This document shows, piece by piece, positions 1 to 6,600 of a DNA stretch of 64,000 nucleotides (position 1 is its first letter; each line of letters starts with the position of its first letter). The position numbers were made by a program, and so were the translations under genes. The stretch is from CAVVKW01 sp963749035 (GTDB lineage Bacteria > Verrucomicrobiota > Verrucomicrobiia > Chthoniobacterales > JAATET01), in NCBI GenBank assembly GCA_963749035.1, contig CAVVKW010000002.1:124001-188000 (forward strand), given 5' to 3'. Under the pieces are notes generated by a model. The model was not told where the DNA came from. It saw nothing but the letters and a program-made list of their open reading frames with translations, and searched no databases.

Positions 1-391
1 TGTAAACCCGCACCGGATCACCGATCCGCTCCGTTAATCCCACCAGCTCCACGACGTCCCGCAACCGCTCCTCCGACACCGGCCCCGTGTAGGCCACCAG
101 CATCCGAAGATTCGTCCAGCCGCTCAGATAATCGTAGAACGCAGGCATCTCGAAGATCGCCCCCACCCGCCGCAAGGCCGACCCGCGGTCCCGCTGCACC
201 GACACCCCGTCGATCCACACCTCCCCCGCATCCGGCCGCACCTGGCCGAGCAAAATTCCGAACGTCGTGCTCTTCCCCGCGCCGTTGTGCCCGAGCAGTC
301 CGAAGATCTCCCCCCGCTCCACTTCCAACGACAGCGGCAGCAGCGCCGGCCGTCCCTTGAACGCCTTCGAAATCCCCTCGATCCGCAACAC
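1..391 (-). CDS. ABC transporter ATP-binding protein (N-terminal part, cut by window edge)
   Basis: Nucleotide-binding subunit of an ABC transporter; the C-terminal part with the signature motif and Walker B lies beyond the window. The visible 130 codons begin at a GTG (391-389) three bases after the TAG of the upstream gene, with GGAGG just before it. The Walker A motif GHNGAGKST is at about residues 37-45, followed by a Q-loop-like region (VGAIFEMPAFYDYLSG). The short N-terminus and the EMPAFYDYLSG context resemble ATPases that work with ABC-2 type permeases, such as antibiotic or bacteriocin exporters and gliding-type systems. It probably sits at the end of an operon with the pseudopilin. 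The substrate cannot be read from the sequence. Confidence 0.88.
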   Translation of the reverse strand, partial: MLRIEGISKAFKGRPALLPLSLEVERGEIFGLLGHNGAGKSTTFGILLGQVRPDAGEVWIDGVSVQRDRGSALRRVGAIFEMPAFYDYLSGWTNLRMLVAYTGPVSEERLRDVVELVGLTERIGDPVRVY

Positions 392-393
392 GG

Positions 394-924
394 CTACTTC
401 CCGACCTCCAAGCGCAAACCCGACGTCGCGTGCCCATCCGCGTAAAGAACGTTCACCTTCGATCCGCCACCCCGGTGCCAACCCTCCTTGTCACTCAGCA
501 CCGGGATTCGCGTCAGCGCTTCGGTCAGGTTCAGAAAGCTCAACGCCGTCGCCCGCTGGCCACTCAACGTTGGATTCCAAAAGTAGCTCGTGCCCGTCTC
601 ACGCCACACCCCCGGGTCCGCCGGGCACCGAAACACTTCCTCGCCCCCCGCGTAATCCAGCAACACCGAATCGATCGTCGCCACCGCCGGTCCGTCGCTC
701 ACCCTCGCCGCCGCCACCGTCGGCATCACCAGATCGTTCTCTCCCAGATAACCATTCAGCGCGATCCCGAGCTGGCGCAAATTCGAGAGGCACTCCGCCG
801 ATTCCGCCCGCGCCCGCATCGCCGAGAACCCCGGCACGGCAATCGCCGCCAGGATGGCCACGATCGCGACGGCCACCAATAGCTCGATCAGCGTCACGCC
901 GCCCTCTCTCATCGATCCCGCCAC
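394..924 (-). CDS. prepilin-type protein with N-terminal methylation/cleavage motif (pseudopilin)
   Basis: Type IV pilin/type II secretion pseudopilin-like protein of 176 residues. The prepilin peptidase site is clear: GG/VTLIE at residues 8-14, with cleavage after Gly9 and Glu at +5, followed by a hydrophobic helix. The C-terminus carries a variant of the H-x9-DG motif abundant in Verrucomicrobia and Planctomycetes (His-Arg-Gly-Gly-Gly ... Tyr-Ala-Asp-Gly), here with 12 rather than 9 residues between His and Asp-Gly. Such proteins often occur in many paralogous copies and their function is poorly known; export across or anchoring in the inner membrane is expected. The start overlaps the end of the upstream gene by 16 bases. 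Met5 is an alternative start. Confidence 0.85.
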   Translation of the reverse strand: MAGSMREGGVTLIELLVAVAIVAILAAIAVPGFSAMRARAESAECLSNLRQLGIALNGYLGENDLVMPTVAAARVSDGPAVATIDSVLLDYAGGEEVFRCPADPGVWRETGTSYFWNPTLSGQRATALSFLNLTEALTRIPVLSDKEGWHRGGGSKVNVLYADGHATSGLRLEVGK

Positions 925-1496
925 TGCAGCGACTGCTGAATCTGCTCGATCACCGGAGCGAAATCCACTTTCACCTCCGCGTTGGCTTCCTCGTAAAACG
1001 ACGTCATCCCCTGCGCGACGATTTTCTGCATCATCGCTTCATTCACCGGCCGGCGGTCATCCTCCCCGTCCGCGGGACCACCCGATTCGATATTCTTCAG
1101 CGCCCGCTCGACGATTTCCCGCCGCTTCTCCGGCTCCATCTTGTTCAGCGCCAGCATCACCTGTTTGAAACCCTCCGGCAGCGTCAGGTCCAAATAGACA
1201 CCCCGCTCCGCGTCCGTCATCGACTCGAAAAACTCCCGCAACGTCCCCGTCCGCTGCAGCTTTCGCCGCTCCTCGAAGTTCAGCCGATTCAACTTCCCCG
1301 CCACCCCCTCGATCACCTCCATCCGTCCCGGACCCGACTCCTCCGTCAGCGGATTCGCTGCCACAAACGCCGTAATCTTCTCCGGCGTCGGTCGCGCCGC
1401 CCGCACCATCCAGATCGTGCCGACCGCCACGACCCAGATCGCCACCAAAATCCCAATAACCCTCCAAACGCGCGGCATCCGGCACCCTATCCCCAT
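909..1496 (-). CDS. single-pass membrane-anchored protein of unknown function
   Basis: Protein of 195 residues that I do not assign to a family. One hydrophobic segment near residues 11-30 would anchor it in the cytoplasmic membrane. The remainder is charged and helical, with several Glu/Lys/Arg-rich stretches (for example NKMEPEKRREIVERALKN) and no catalytic motif that I can see. It is followed, with a 16-base overlap, by the pseudopilin gene, so the two are probably translationally coupled and may act together at the envelope. Met7 is an alternative start and would place the membrane segment at the very N-terminus. Confidence 0.7.
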   Translation of the reverse strand: MGIGCRMPRVWRVIGILVAIWVVAVGTIWMVRAARPTPEKITAFVAANPLTEESGPGRMEVIEGVAGKLNRLNFEERRKLQRTGTLREFFESMTDAERGVYLDLTLPEGFKQVMLALNKMEPEKRREIVERALKNIESGGPADGEDDRRPVNEAMMQKIVAQGMTSFYEEANAEVKVDFAPVIEQIQQSLQWRDR

Positions 1497-1547
1497 TCAA
1501 TCAAACCGCAATCGACACCCTCGATTCCAGATCGGAAAGCCCGATCT

Positions 1548-2873
1548 TCACCCCCGCGTCTTCCGCCAGATTCGCCCACCGAGCAAAACCGCCGCGATCA
1601 AGAGCCCGGTCGTCAGCCCAAGCCAGACTCCTACCGCACCAAGGTCCAGGCCAAACGCCAGACCTGCTCCCAACGGCAACGCCACCACCCAATACGCGCC
1701 CAGCGCGATCCACGCCGGAATCCGAACGTCGTCCATCCCTCGCAAACAACCCGCCGCCGTGATCTGAATCCCATCACTAATCTGGAAGATCCCGGCGACG
1801 ACGAGCAACTTCGCGGCGATCACGATCACCGCCGCGTCGGGAATGAACCACCCTGCGATCGTGCGTCCGAACGAGACGAACACCAGCGCGCTGAATGCCA
1901 TCACCCCCGCCCCCATCCAGAGCCCACCGGCCACGATCGGGCGCAACCGTTCCACCTCCCCCGCGCCCCACGCCTCACCGACCCGCACCGTCAACGCCAT
2001 CGATACCCCCAGCGGCACCATGAACGTCGTCGCCGCGCACGTGATCGCCACCTGATGCGCCGCCAACGCCTCCGCCGACAACCACCCGATCATCACCGTT
2101 GCCGCCACGAACGCTCCGACCTCAGCGAGCAACTGAACGCTCGTCGGCAAGCCCACGCGCAGCAGACTCCGCATCGTCTCCCAGCTCGGAACCCGCAGCC
2201 ACCTCACGGGCACCCATTCCCCGAAGTGCCCCCAACGCGCCACCCAGCCGAACAAAACCGCAACGCTCAGTCCGCGCGCGATCAACGTCGCCCACCCGGC
2301 CCCCTCCAGACCGAGTGCCGGTGCTCCGAGATTGCCGTAGATCAACGTCCAATTCAGCACCACGTTCACCCCTACCCCACCCAGCAAAATCCAGAACGCC
2401 CCCCACGGCCGGTTCATCGCATCCGCGAAATTCTTGAAGACCATGCACGCCAACCCCGGCACCAAAGACGCCATCACGATCACAAAATACGTTTCCGCCG
2501 CTCCCGCGACCGCCGGATCCTGTCCGAGCACACCGAGCACGGGTTTCGCCAGGAATCCCGCGGCCAGCGCGATCGCTCCCAGCGCGAAAGCCAGGTAAAG
2601 CCCGTTGCGCACCGCCGTCCTCCCCCCGTGGACGTTGCCCGCCCCTCTCGCCTGAGAGACGCGGATCGATACCGACACCAGCAACCCGATCGAAAAGACC
2701 AGCGGCACGTGCATCAGCGTCATCGCGAGCGTTCCCGCGGCCAGCGGCACGACCCCCAGATGCCCGATCATGATGGTATCCGCCACGCCCATCAGCATGT
2801 GGCTCACCTGCCCCGCGACCAACGGCACCGCCAGTGCGACCGTCCCCCTCGCCTCACGCCAAACCAAACTCAA
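1548..2873 (-). CDS. MATE family efflux transporter
   Basis: Multidrug and toxic compound extrusion (NorM-like) transporter of about 441 residues, the usual length for the family. It is an inner-membrane antiporter with about 12 hydrophobic helices in two repeated halves. Recognisable pieces are the N-terminal VPLVAGQVSHMLMGVADTIMIGHLG segment shared by MATE proteins (quoted here in part: VADTIMIGHLG) and the matching second-half segment LRVGLPTSVQLLAEVG. I place the start at a TTG at 2873 because AGGAGG (2885-2880) lies six bases before it; an upstream in-frame TTG at 2900 would put this site inside the gene. Substrates are probably cationic drugs or metabolites, coupled to Na+ or H+; specificity is not visible. 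It looks monocistronic. Confidence 0.9.
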   Translation of the reverse strand: MSLVWREARGTVALAVPLVAGQVSHMLMGVADTIMIGHLGVVPLAAGTLAMTLMHVPLVFSIGLLVSVSIRVSQARGAGNVHGGRTAVRNGLYLAFALGAIALAAGFLAKPVLGVLGQDPAVAGAAETYFVIVMASLVPGLACMVFKNFADAMNRPWGAFWILLGGVGVNVVLNWTLIYGNLGAPALGLEGAGWATLIARGLSVAVLFGWVARWGHFGEWVPVRWLRVPSWETMRSLLRVGLPTSVQLLAEVGAFVAATVMIGWLSAEALAAHQVAITCAATTFMVPLGVSMALTVRVGEAWGAGEVERLRPIVAGGLWMGAGVMAFSALVFVSFGRTIAGWFIPDAAVIVIAAKLLVVAGIFQISDGIQITAAGCLRGMDDVRIPAWIALGAYWVVALPLGAGLAFGLDLGAVGVWLGLTTGLLIAAVLLGGRIWRKTRG

Positions 2874-3029
2874 ACCCGACCTCCTCGCACAATCGCTCAA
2901 CCAATCACCCCCGCCTCACCGGAAGCAATCGCTAACCGCACTAAGAAGATCCGCCACCGTCACCCCAAAATCTTTGGCCGCTGACCAGCGATGTTTGAAC
3001 CGCAGCACCTGACGGGTGATCCGGATGAA

Positions 3030-3416
3030 TCACCCCTCCACCGCGCCAGCAATCATGGCAAAATGGCGATCCCGCTCGACCAATTCGATCTCATAACGGC
3101 GCGCGCAAGCATCCACCAAGAGATCACCGAACGGCACGTTTACCCCCGCGCGCAAACACAAGTGCCCGTTTCTTGCAGCCAGTTCCCAACACGTCTCATC
3201 GAATGGCAGCGACACACTGAGAGAACGCACAGCGGTCAAATCTTCTTCCTCACGCCGCCCACGGATACCCTGAAACAGTTCCACCCAAATCGGCTCGGTC
3301 ATCGCCACGCGTCCCTCCGACAGAAGCCCCTGAAGATAAGCTGCCGTCTCGGCGTTGCCTCCGCGACGCGTGGCTTCGACCCAAGCCGAACTGTCAATAA
3401 GCACCAGCTTACTCAC
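3030..3416 (-). CDS. vapC: PIN-domain ribonuclease toxin, VapC family
   Basis: Toxin of a type II toxin-antitoxin pair, 128 residues. It is a PIN-domain Mg2+-dependent RNase. The first acidic residue is in LVLIDSSAWVEATR (Asp8), a conserved Glu is in TEPIWVELFQG, and the later Asp pair is in FGDLLVDACARRYEIELVERD, matching the PIN acidic cluster. Targets in the family are usually tRNAs or rRNA. The start is a GTG overlapping the antitoxin stop by one base (TAGTG), which gives tight translational coupling. A 7-bp hairpin with arms GGGTGAT and ATCACCC (3014-3035) straddles the stop and could protect or end the transcript, although it has no U tract. Confidence 0.88.
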   Translation of the reverse strand: MSKLVLIDSSAWVEATRRGGNAETAAYLQGLLSEGRVAMTEPIWVELFQGIRGRREEEDLTAVRSLSVSLPFDETCWELAARNGHLCLRAGVNVPFGDLLVDACARRYEIELVERDRHFAMIAGAVEG

Positions 3417-3655
3417 TAACCACCGAGAGACCCATCGACCCCATCGATCTCCGTCAAATCGCCTGCCTCGATTTCATCATTGGTCGCGATGTCCCAAGTC
3501 CCGAAACCCGCCGCGATCTGTTCGACCAACCGACGCCGATTCATCTCCTCCAAAGCCCTCACGACCGCCTCCCGCTTCGTCTCGGCACCCGTGTGCCGCA
3601 TAGCGTCCTCCAAAACCCGATCCGGAATATCGATTGTGGTCTTCAAAGAATCCAC
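3416..3655 (-). CDS. vapB: VapB-type antitoxin with N-terminal ribbon-helix-helix
   Basis: Antitoxin of 79 residues that would bind and inhibit the adjacent PIN toxin and autoregulate the operon. The N-terminus (MDSLKTTIDIPDRVLEDAM, then the TKREAVVRALEEMNRRR helix pair) fits the VapB ribbon-helix-helix type, with a TTIDIPD beta strand for operator binding. The acidic, Gly-rich C-terminal tail (about residues 55-79) would wrap the toxin. Its stop overlaps the toxin start by one base. An overlapping 61-codon frame begins upstream (3828) and runs into this gene; I see no support for it as a protein. Confidence 0.85.
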   Translation of the reverse strand: MDSLKTTIDIPDRVLEDAMRHTGAETKREAVVRALEEMNRRRLVEQIAAGFGTWDIATNDEIEAGDLTEIDGVDGSLGG

Positions 3656-3879
3656 GTTACGGCAAATTCAGAATCCGTCAATCGCCTCGCCTTGCGAACA
3701 CCAACGAAGGGTTTCGATCCTCTACCTCGTCCCACGCAACTGGCATCCCGGTGGAGCTCTAGGCCGTAGTTGCCCTCCTGATTCGAGCGGCCTAATCTAC
3801 GACCGAGAAACCCTTGAGATCCACTCATTCCGCTTGCTAATTACCCAATTATCATTGGTTAAGAAAGTTCGAATCAGAA

Positions 3880-3982
3880 GGGCAGCCACGGTAATACGTG
3901 GGGAAACCCATTCAGAGTTACCCTGCGGGAGAAATCCCGCGGGGGATCTCTCTTGAAACCGCTGGTGCCGTTGCGGCTACCC
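3880..3982. ncRNA. hairpin-rich non-coding stretch, candidate structured RNA or mobile repeat
   Basis: The interval 3656-4000 holds no gene I can support. Within it several pairings nest. Arms at 3914-3930 and 3935-3951 form a 17-position stem with 15 Watson-Crick or wobble pairs closed by a GAAA tetraloop (3931-3934). A smaller TGGG-GAAA-CCCA hairpin sits at 3899-3910. The outer arms GGGCAGCC (3880-3887) and GGCTACCC (3975-3982) pair at 7 of 8 positions and would enclose both. A separate AT-rich hairpin lies at 3841-3862. No known riboswitch or RNA class was recognised. Strand is undetermined: read on plus it runs antisense into the regulator gene, and read on minus it lies downstream of that gene and upstream of vapB. 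Confidence 0.35.
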
Positions 3983-4000
3983 AGCTTCACCTCCGCGCAT

Positions 4001-4936
4001 TTAACGCCGCACCGCCGTCGCCAGCACCGTCTGGAAATGCGGTGCCTCCTTCTCCCGCGCCACCACTGACAGCTCGACGTCGGTGAATCCCGCCCCCGTC
4101 AGCATCCCGTGCATCTCCACTTCGGAGAATCCCAGCCACTGGTGCGCGTAAAGCTCGCGCGCCTGCTCGTAACTGTGGCTCGCCAAATCCAAAATCACGA
4201 CCTGCCCCCCGGGCTTGAGTATCCGGTGAGCCTCCGCCACGGCTGCGCCCGGGCGCGCCGCGTGGTGCAGGGCCTGACTGAATAGTGCCACGTCCACCTC
4301 CCCGTCGCCGATCGGCGGCGCCTCGATGTCGCCAAGCCGGTATTCTAAATTCTCGAACCCATTGTCGCGAGCCACCGCCGACCCGAATTCCACCATCTTC
4401 TCGGAGTTGTCGATCGCGATCACCCGCCGGACCCGCCGCGCCAGCAGTTGCGCCAGCGTCCCCTCACCCGCTCCCAAATCCGCGATCACCACGTCCCGCG
4501 GCAATAGCCGCAACAACCCGTGCGCCAGCGCCTGCCAGGACCGCCCCGGCACGTAGGTCCGCCCGAACTTACCCGCCAGCCGGTCGAAATACTCCGCCGC
4601 CCGGTCCTTGCGCTTTCGCAGCGTTAATCTCAGCGCCTCCAGATCGCTCGCCGCCTCCGGAATCTCGGCGCACCCAGCCTCGAGCAACGCCACCAGCGGC
4701 GAATCCCCGTCGACCGTCGCCGAATAAAAAATGTTTTTCCCGACCCGGCGATCCGCCACCAATCCCTCCCGCTTCAACTGCGCCAGACTCGCCGACACCC
4801 GACTCTGCGCCAGTCCGAAAATCCCCTGCAATTCCGCCACCGACAGCTCTTCCTCGCGCAACAAGCGCAACAACCGCAAACGTGTCGGATCCGATAGGGC
4901 GCGAATGGATTTTAGAATTGACGGCATTTGACGCAT
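4001..4936 (-). CDS. ArsR-family transcriptional regulator fused to a SAM-dependent methyltransferase (SahR-like)
   Basis: Two-domain protein of about 311 residues. Residues 1-90 are an ArsR winged helix (LKSIRALSDPTRLRLLRLL, then LAQSRVSASLAQLKREGLV as recognition region). Residues 130-311 are a class I methyltransferase with the SAM motif ADLGAGEGTLAQLLARR, the acidic motif IAIDNSEKM and a post-motif LKPGGQVVILDL. ArsR proteins with this fusion occur beside SAM-cycle genes, and SahR, a known ArsR regulator of this cycle that responds to S-adenosylhomocysteine, is the closest named analogue. Here it is divergent from metK, 39 bases away, with ahcY downstream, so it probably represses them and senses SAH or SAM. 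Whether it still methylates anything is unknown. Possible starts are TTG 4939, ATG 4936 and ATG 4927. Confidence 0.85.
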   Translation of the reverse strand: MRQMPSILKSIRALSDPTRLRLLRLLREEELSVAELQGIFGLAQSRVSASLAQLKREGLVADRRVGKNIFYSATVDGDSPLVALLEAGCAEIPEAASDLEALRLTLRKRKDRAAEYFDRLAGKFGRTYVPGRSWQALAHGLLRLLPRDVVIADLGAGEGTLAQLLARRVRRVIAIDNSEKMVEFGSAVARDNGFENLEYRLGDIEAPPIGDGEVDVALFSQALHHAARPGAAVAEAHRILKPGGQVVILDLASHSYEQARELYAHQWLGFSEVEMHGMLTGAGFTDVELSVVAREKEAPHFQTVLATAVRR

Positions 4937-4966
4937 CAATATATCTGCATACCTTCATACATCAAT
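4934..4966. promoter_or_regulatory. candidate operator/promoter between sahR-like gene and metK
   Basis: The short divergent gap holds two direct copies of CATCAAT (4934-4940 and 4960-4966) and between them the pair GCATAC/TCATAC (4947-4952, 4955-4960). There is also an imperfect dyad TGCAT-N6-ATACA. TTGACG at 4928-4933 could serve as a -35 element for metK. The position between an ArsR regulator and its likely target suggests a binding site, but I cannot match it to a published motif. Confidence 0.35.
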
Positions 4967-4975
4967 CAAAACACC

Positions 4976-6175
4976 ATGCCCCGTAGTTACATCTTTTCTT
5001 CCGAATCCGTCGGCGAAGGCCATCCCGACAAAGTCGCGGACACCATTTCCGACGCCATCCTCGACGCCTGCCTCGCTCAGGACAAAAACTCCCGGGTCGC
5101 CTGCGAGACTTTCGTCAAGAGCAACGTGGTCGTCGTCGGCGGCGAGATCACCATCCCGAACCTCAAGGCGTCCGGCAAAACACTCGGCGAGACGATCAAT
5201 CTCGAAGCCATCATCCGTCAGGCCGTCCGCGAGATCGGTTACACGAACGAAGACGACATCTTCCATTCCGACAAGCTCTTCATTACCAATCTCCTCACCG
5301 ACCAGTCCGACGACATCGCCCAGGGCGTCGACGCGAAGAAGGCCGAAGGCAAAAAGCACGCCGAACAAGGCGCCGGCGACCAGGGCCTCATGTTTGGCTA
5401 CGCCTGCGACGAGACGCCGGAGCTCATGCCCGCGCCGATCATGTTCGCCCATCGCCTCGGCCGCGAGCTCACCAAGGTTCGCAAGTCCGGCAAGGTGAAG
5501 TGGCTCCGCCCCGACGCCAAGACTCAGGTCTCGGTCGTTTACGAGAACGGTAAACCCGTCGCCATTCGCAACGTCGTCATCTCGACCCAGCACGCGGAAG
5601 GCACCAAGCACGCGGACATCGAAAAATTCTGCGTCGAGAAGATCATCAAGAAGGTCCTCCCGAAGAAAATGCTCAAGGATACAGAGTTCCTGATCAATCC
5701 AACCGGGAAATTTGTCATCGGCGGACCCCAAGGCGATTGCGGCCTCACCGGACGCAAAATCATCGTCGACACCTACGGCGGGATGGGACGCCACGGCGGT
5801 GGCGCCTTTTCTGGGAAGGACCCCTCGAAGGTCGACCGCAGCGCCGCCTACATGGGCCGATACGTTGCCAAGAACGTTGTCGCTGCCGGTCTCGCCGCCA
5901 AGTGCGAAGTCCAGTTCGCCTACGCCATTGGCCATCCTGAGCCGGTCTCCGTCCACATCGACACCTTCGGGACCAACACGGTGCCCGAGGAAGCCATCGA
6001 AAAGGCCGTGACGAAAGTCTTCAGCTTCAAGCCAGCCGCCATTGTGAAAGCACTCAATCTCCTTCGCCCGATCTACAGCAAGAGCACGAACTACGGGCAT
6101 TTCGGCAAAGAAGACCTCGATCTCCCGTGGGAAGCTACCGACAAAGCCGAGGCACTCAAAAAAGCGGCGAAATAA
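4976..6175 (+). CDS. metK: S-adenosylmethionine synthetase
   Basis: Makes SAM from methionine and ATP; cytosolic, 399 residues. Diagnostic motifs are GEGHPDK (residues 13-19), the GAGDQGLMFGYACDE hexapeptide region near residue 131, and the Gly-rich GGGAFSGKDPSKVDRSAAY loop near residue 283. I start at ATG 4976 (MPRSYIFSSESVGEGHPDK), because the in-frame ATG 48 bases upstream lies in the regulator gap and adds no conserved sequence. It is the first gene of a methyl-cycle block with ahcY and a homocysteine methyltransferase, and is probably controlled by the divergent ArsR fusion. No clear ribosome binding site is visible, as for many genes in this window. Confidence 0.97.
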   Translation: MPRSYIFSSESVGEGHPDKVADTISDAILDACLAQDKNSRVACETFVKSNVVVVGGEITIPNLKASGKTLGETINLEAIIRQAVREIGYTNEDDIFHSDKLFITNLLTDQSDDIAQGVDAKKAEGKKHAEQGAGDQGLMFGYACDETPELMPAPIMFAHRLGRELTKVRKSGKVKWLRPDAKTQVSVVYENGKPVAIRNVVISTQHAEGTKHADIEKFCVEKIIKKVLPKKMLKDTEFLINPTGKFVIGGPQGDCGLTGRKIIVDTYGGMGRHGGGAFSGKDPSKVDRSAAYMGRYVAKNVVAAGLAAKCEVQFAYAIGHPEPVSVHIDTFGTNTVPEEAIEKAVTKVFSFKPAAIVKALNLLRPIYSKSTNYGHFGKEDLDLPWEATDKAEALKKAAK

Positions 6176-6187
6176 GGAAGGTGTTCC

Positions 6188-6591
6188 GTTTTCAGTGTTC
6201 GGTTTTCAGTAATGAGCTTCCAATCATTTGAGGACTTGGACATTTGGAAACGGGGATGTCGTGTGGCGGTGGAAGTCTGCAAGCAACTACAAACCTGCAA
6301 GAACTACCCGTTGCGCGACCAAATGCAGCGTTCCGCCATCTCGATCCCGTCAAACATTTCCGAGGGTTCCGAGCGGGACTCGAAACCGGACTTCAAAAAA
6401 TTCCTCCGTTACGCAAAAGGATCTGCGGGCGAACTCCGAACCCAGACGTATATAAGCAATCAAACTCAACGAATATCCTGCGAATGAAGGTGCGGAACTT
6501 ATCACGGAACTCCGGGAACTAAGCGCCATGATCCAAGGGTTAATTTTCTCAATCGAAAAATCTGAACACTGAAAACTGAACCACTGAAAAC
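6188..6591. mobile_element. IVP-type cassette bounded by inverted repeats
   Basis: Arms at 6188-6210 and 6568-6591 are inverted copies of each other: both read as two GTTTTCAGT units joined by TTC-type spacers, differing by one indel and one mismatch. They enclose exactly one gene, for a four-helix-bundle protein, whose start lies two bases inside the left arm and whose original stop lies inside the right arm. Intervening sequences in 23S rRNA of Leptospira and others have the same plan (four-helix protein gene between complementary repeats). Here the cassette sits in an intergenic gap between metK and ahcY. That it is mobile is an inference. Confidence 0.6.
6212..6572 (+). pseudogene. four-helix-bundle (23S rRNA intervening-sequence, IVP-like) protein, frameshifted
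   Basis: The first 81 codons (MSFQSFEDLDIWKRGCRVAV ... KGSAGELRTQTYI) are typical of the small four-helix-bundle family found in 23S rRNA intervening sequences. These proteins are related to Avd of diversity-generating retroelements. After TAT ATA at 6449-6454 one extra A (6454 or 6455) moves the frame, and translation ends at a TGA at 6485-6487. Dropping that A restores a family-like C-terminus (AIKLNEYPANEGAELITELR, then ending IEKSEH) with a stop at 6570-6572, about 119 residues in total. So the gene is either recently inactivated or carries a sequencing error. The function of intact members is unknown; they do not take part in the methionine cycle. Confidence 0.8.
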
Positions 6592-6600
6592 TACAAACCT

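Noticed and set aside
267..2984. A 905-codon plus-strand open frame
   Set aside because: Its product is almost only Pro, Arg, His and Ser and it lies antisense to four well-supported minus-strand genes; it arises from GC skew in the opposite strand.
3643..3828. A 61-codon minus-strand frame upstream of vapB
   Set aside because: It overlaps the vapB start, lacks a ribosome site and has no recognisable motif; reported only as part of the gene-free gap.
3882..3903. Resemblance of GCAGCCACGGTAATACGTGG to the 530-loop region of 16S rRNA
   Set aside because: It differs from GCAGCCGCGGTAATACGTAGGG at two places, and both changes turn the flanks into a perfect CCACG/CGTGG stem. The similarity does not extend beyond it, so I read it as chance rather than an rRNA fragment.
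4955..6100. A 381-codon minus-strand open frame over metK
   Set aside because: It is the exact antisense of metK; composition is Val/Gly/Asp/Leu-rich in the typical antisense pattern and it has no recognisable motif.
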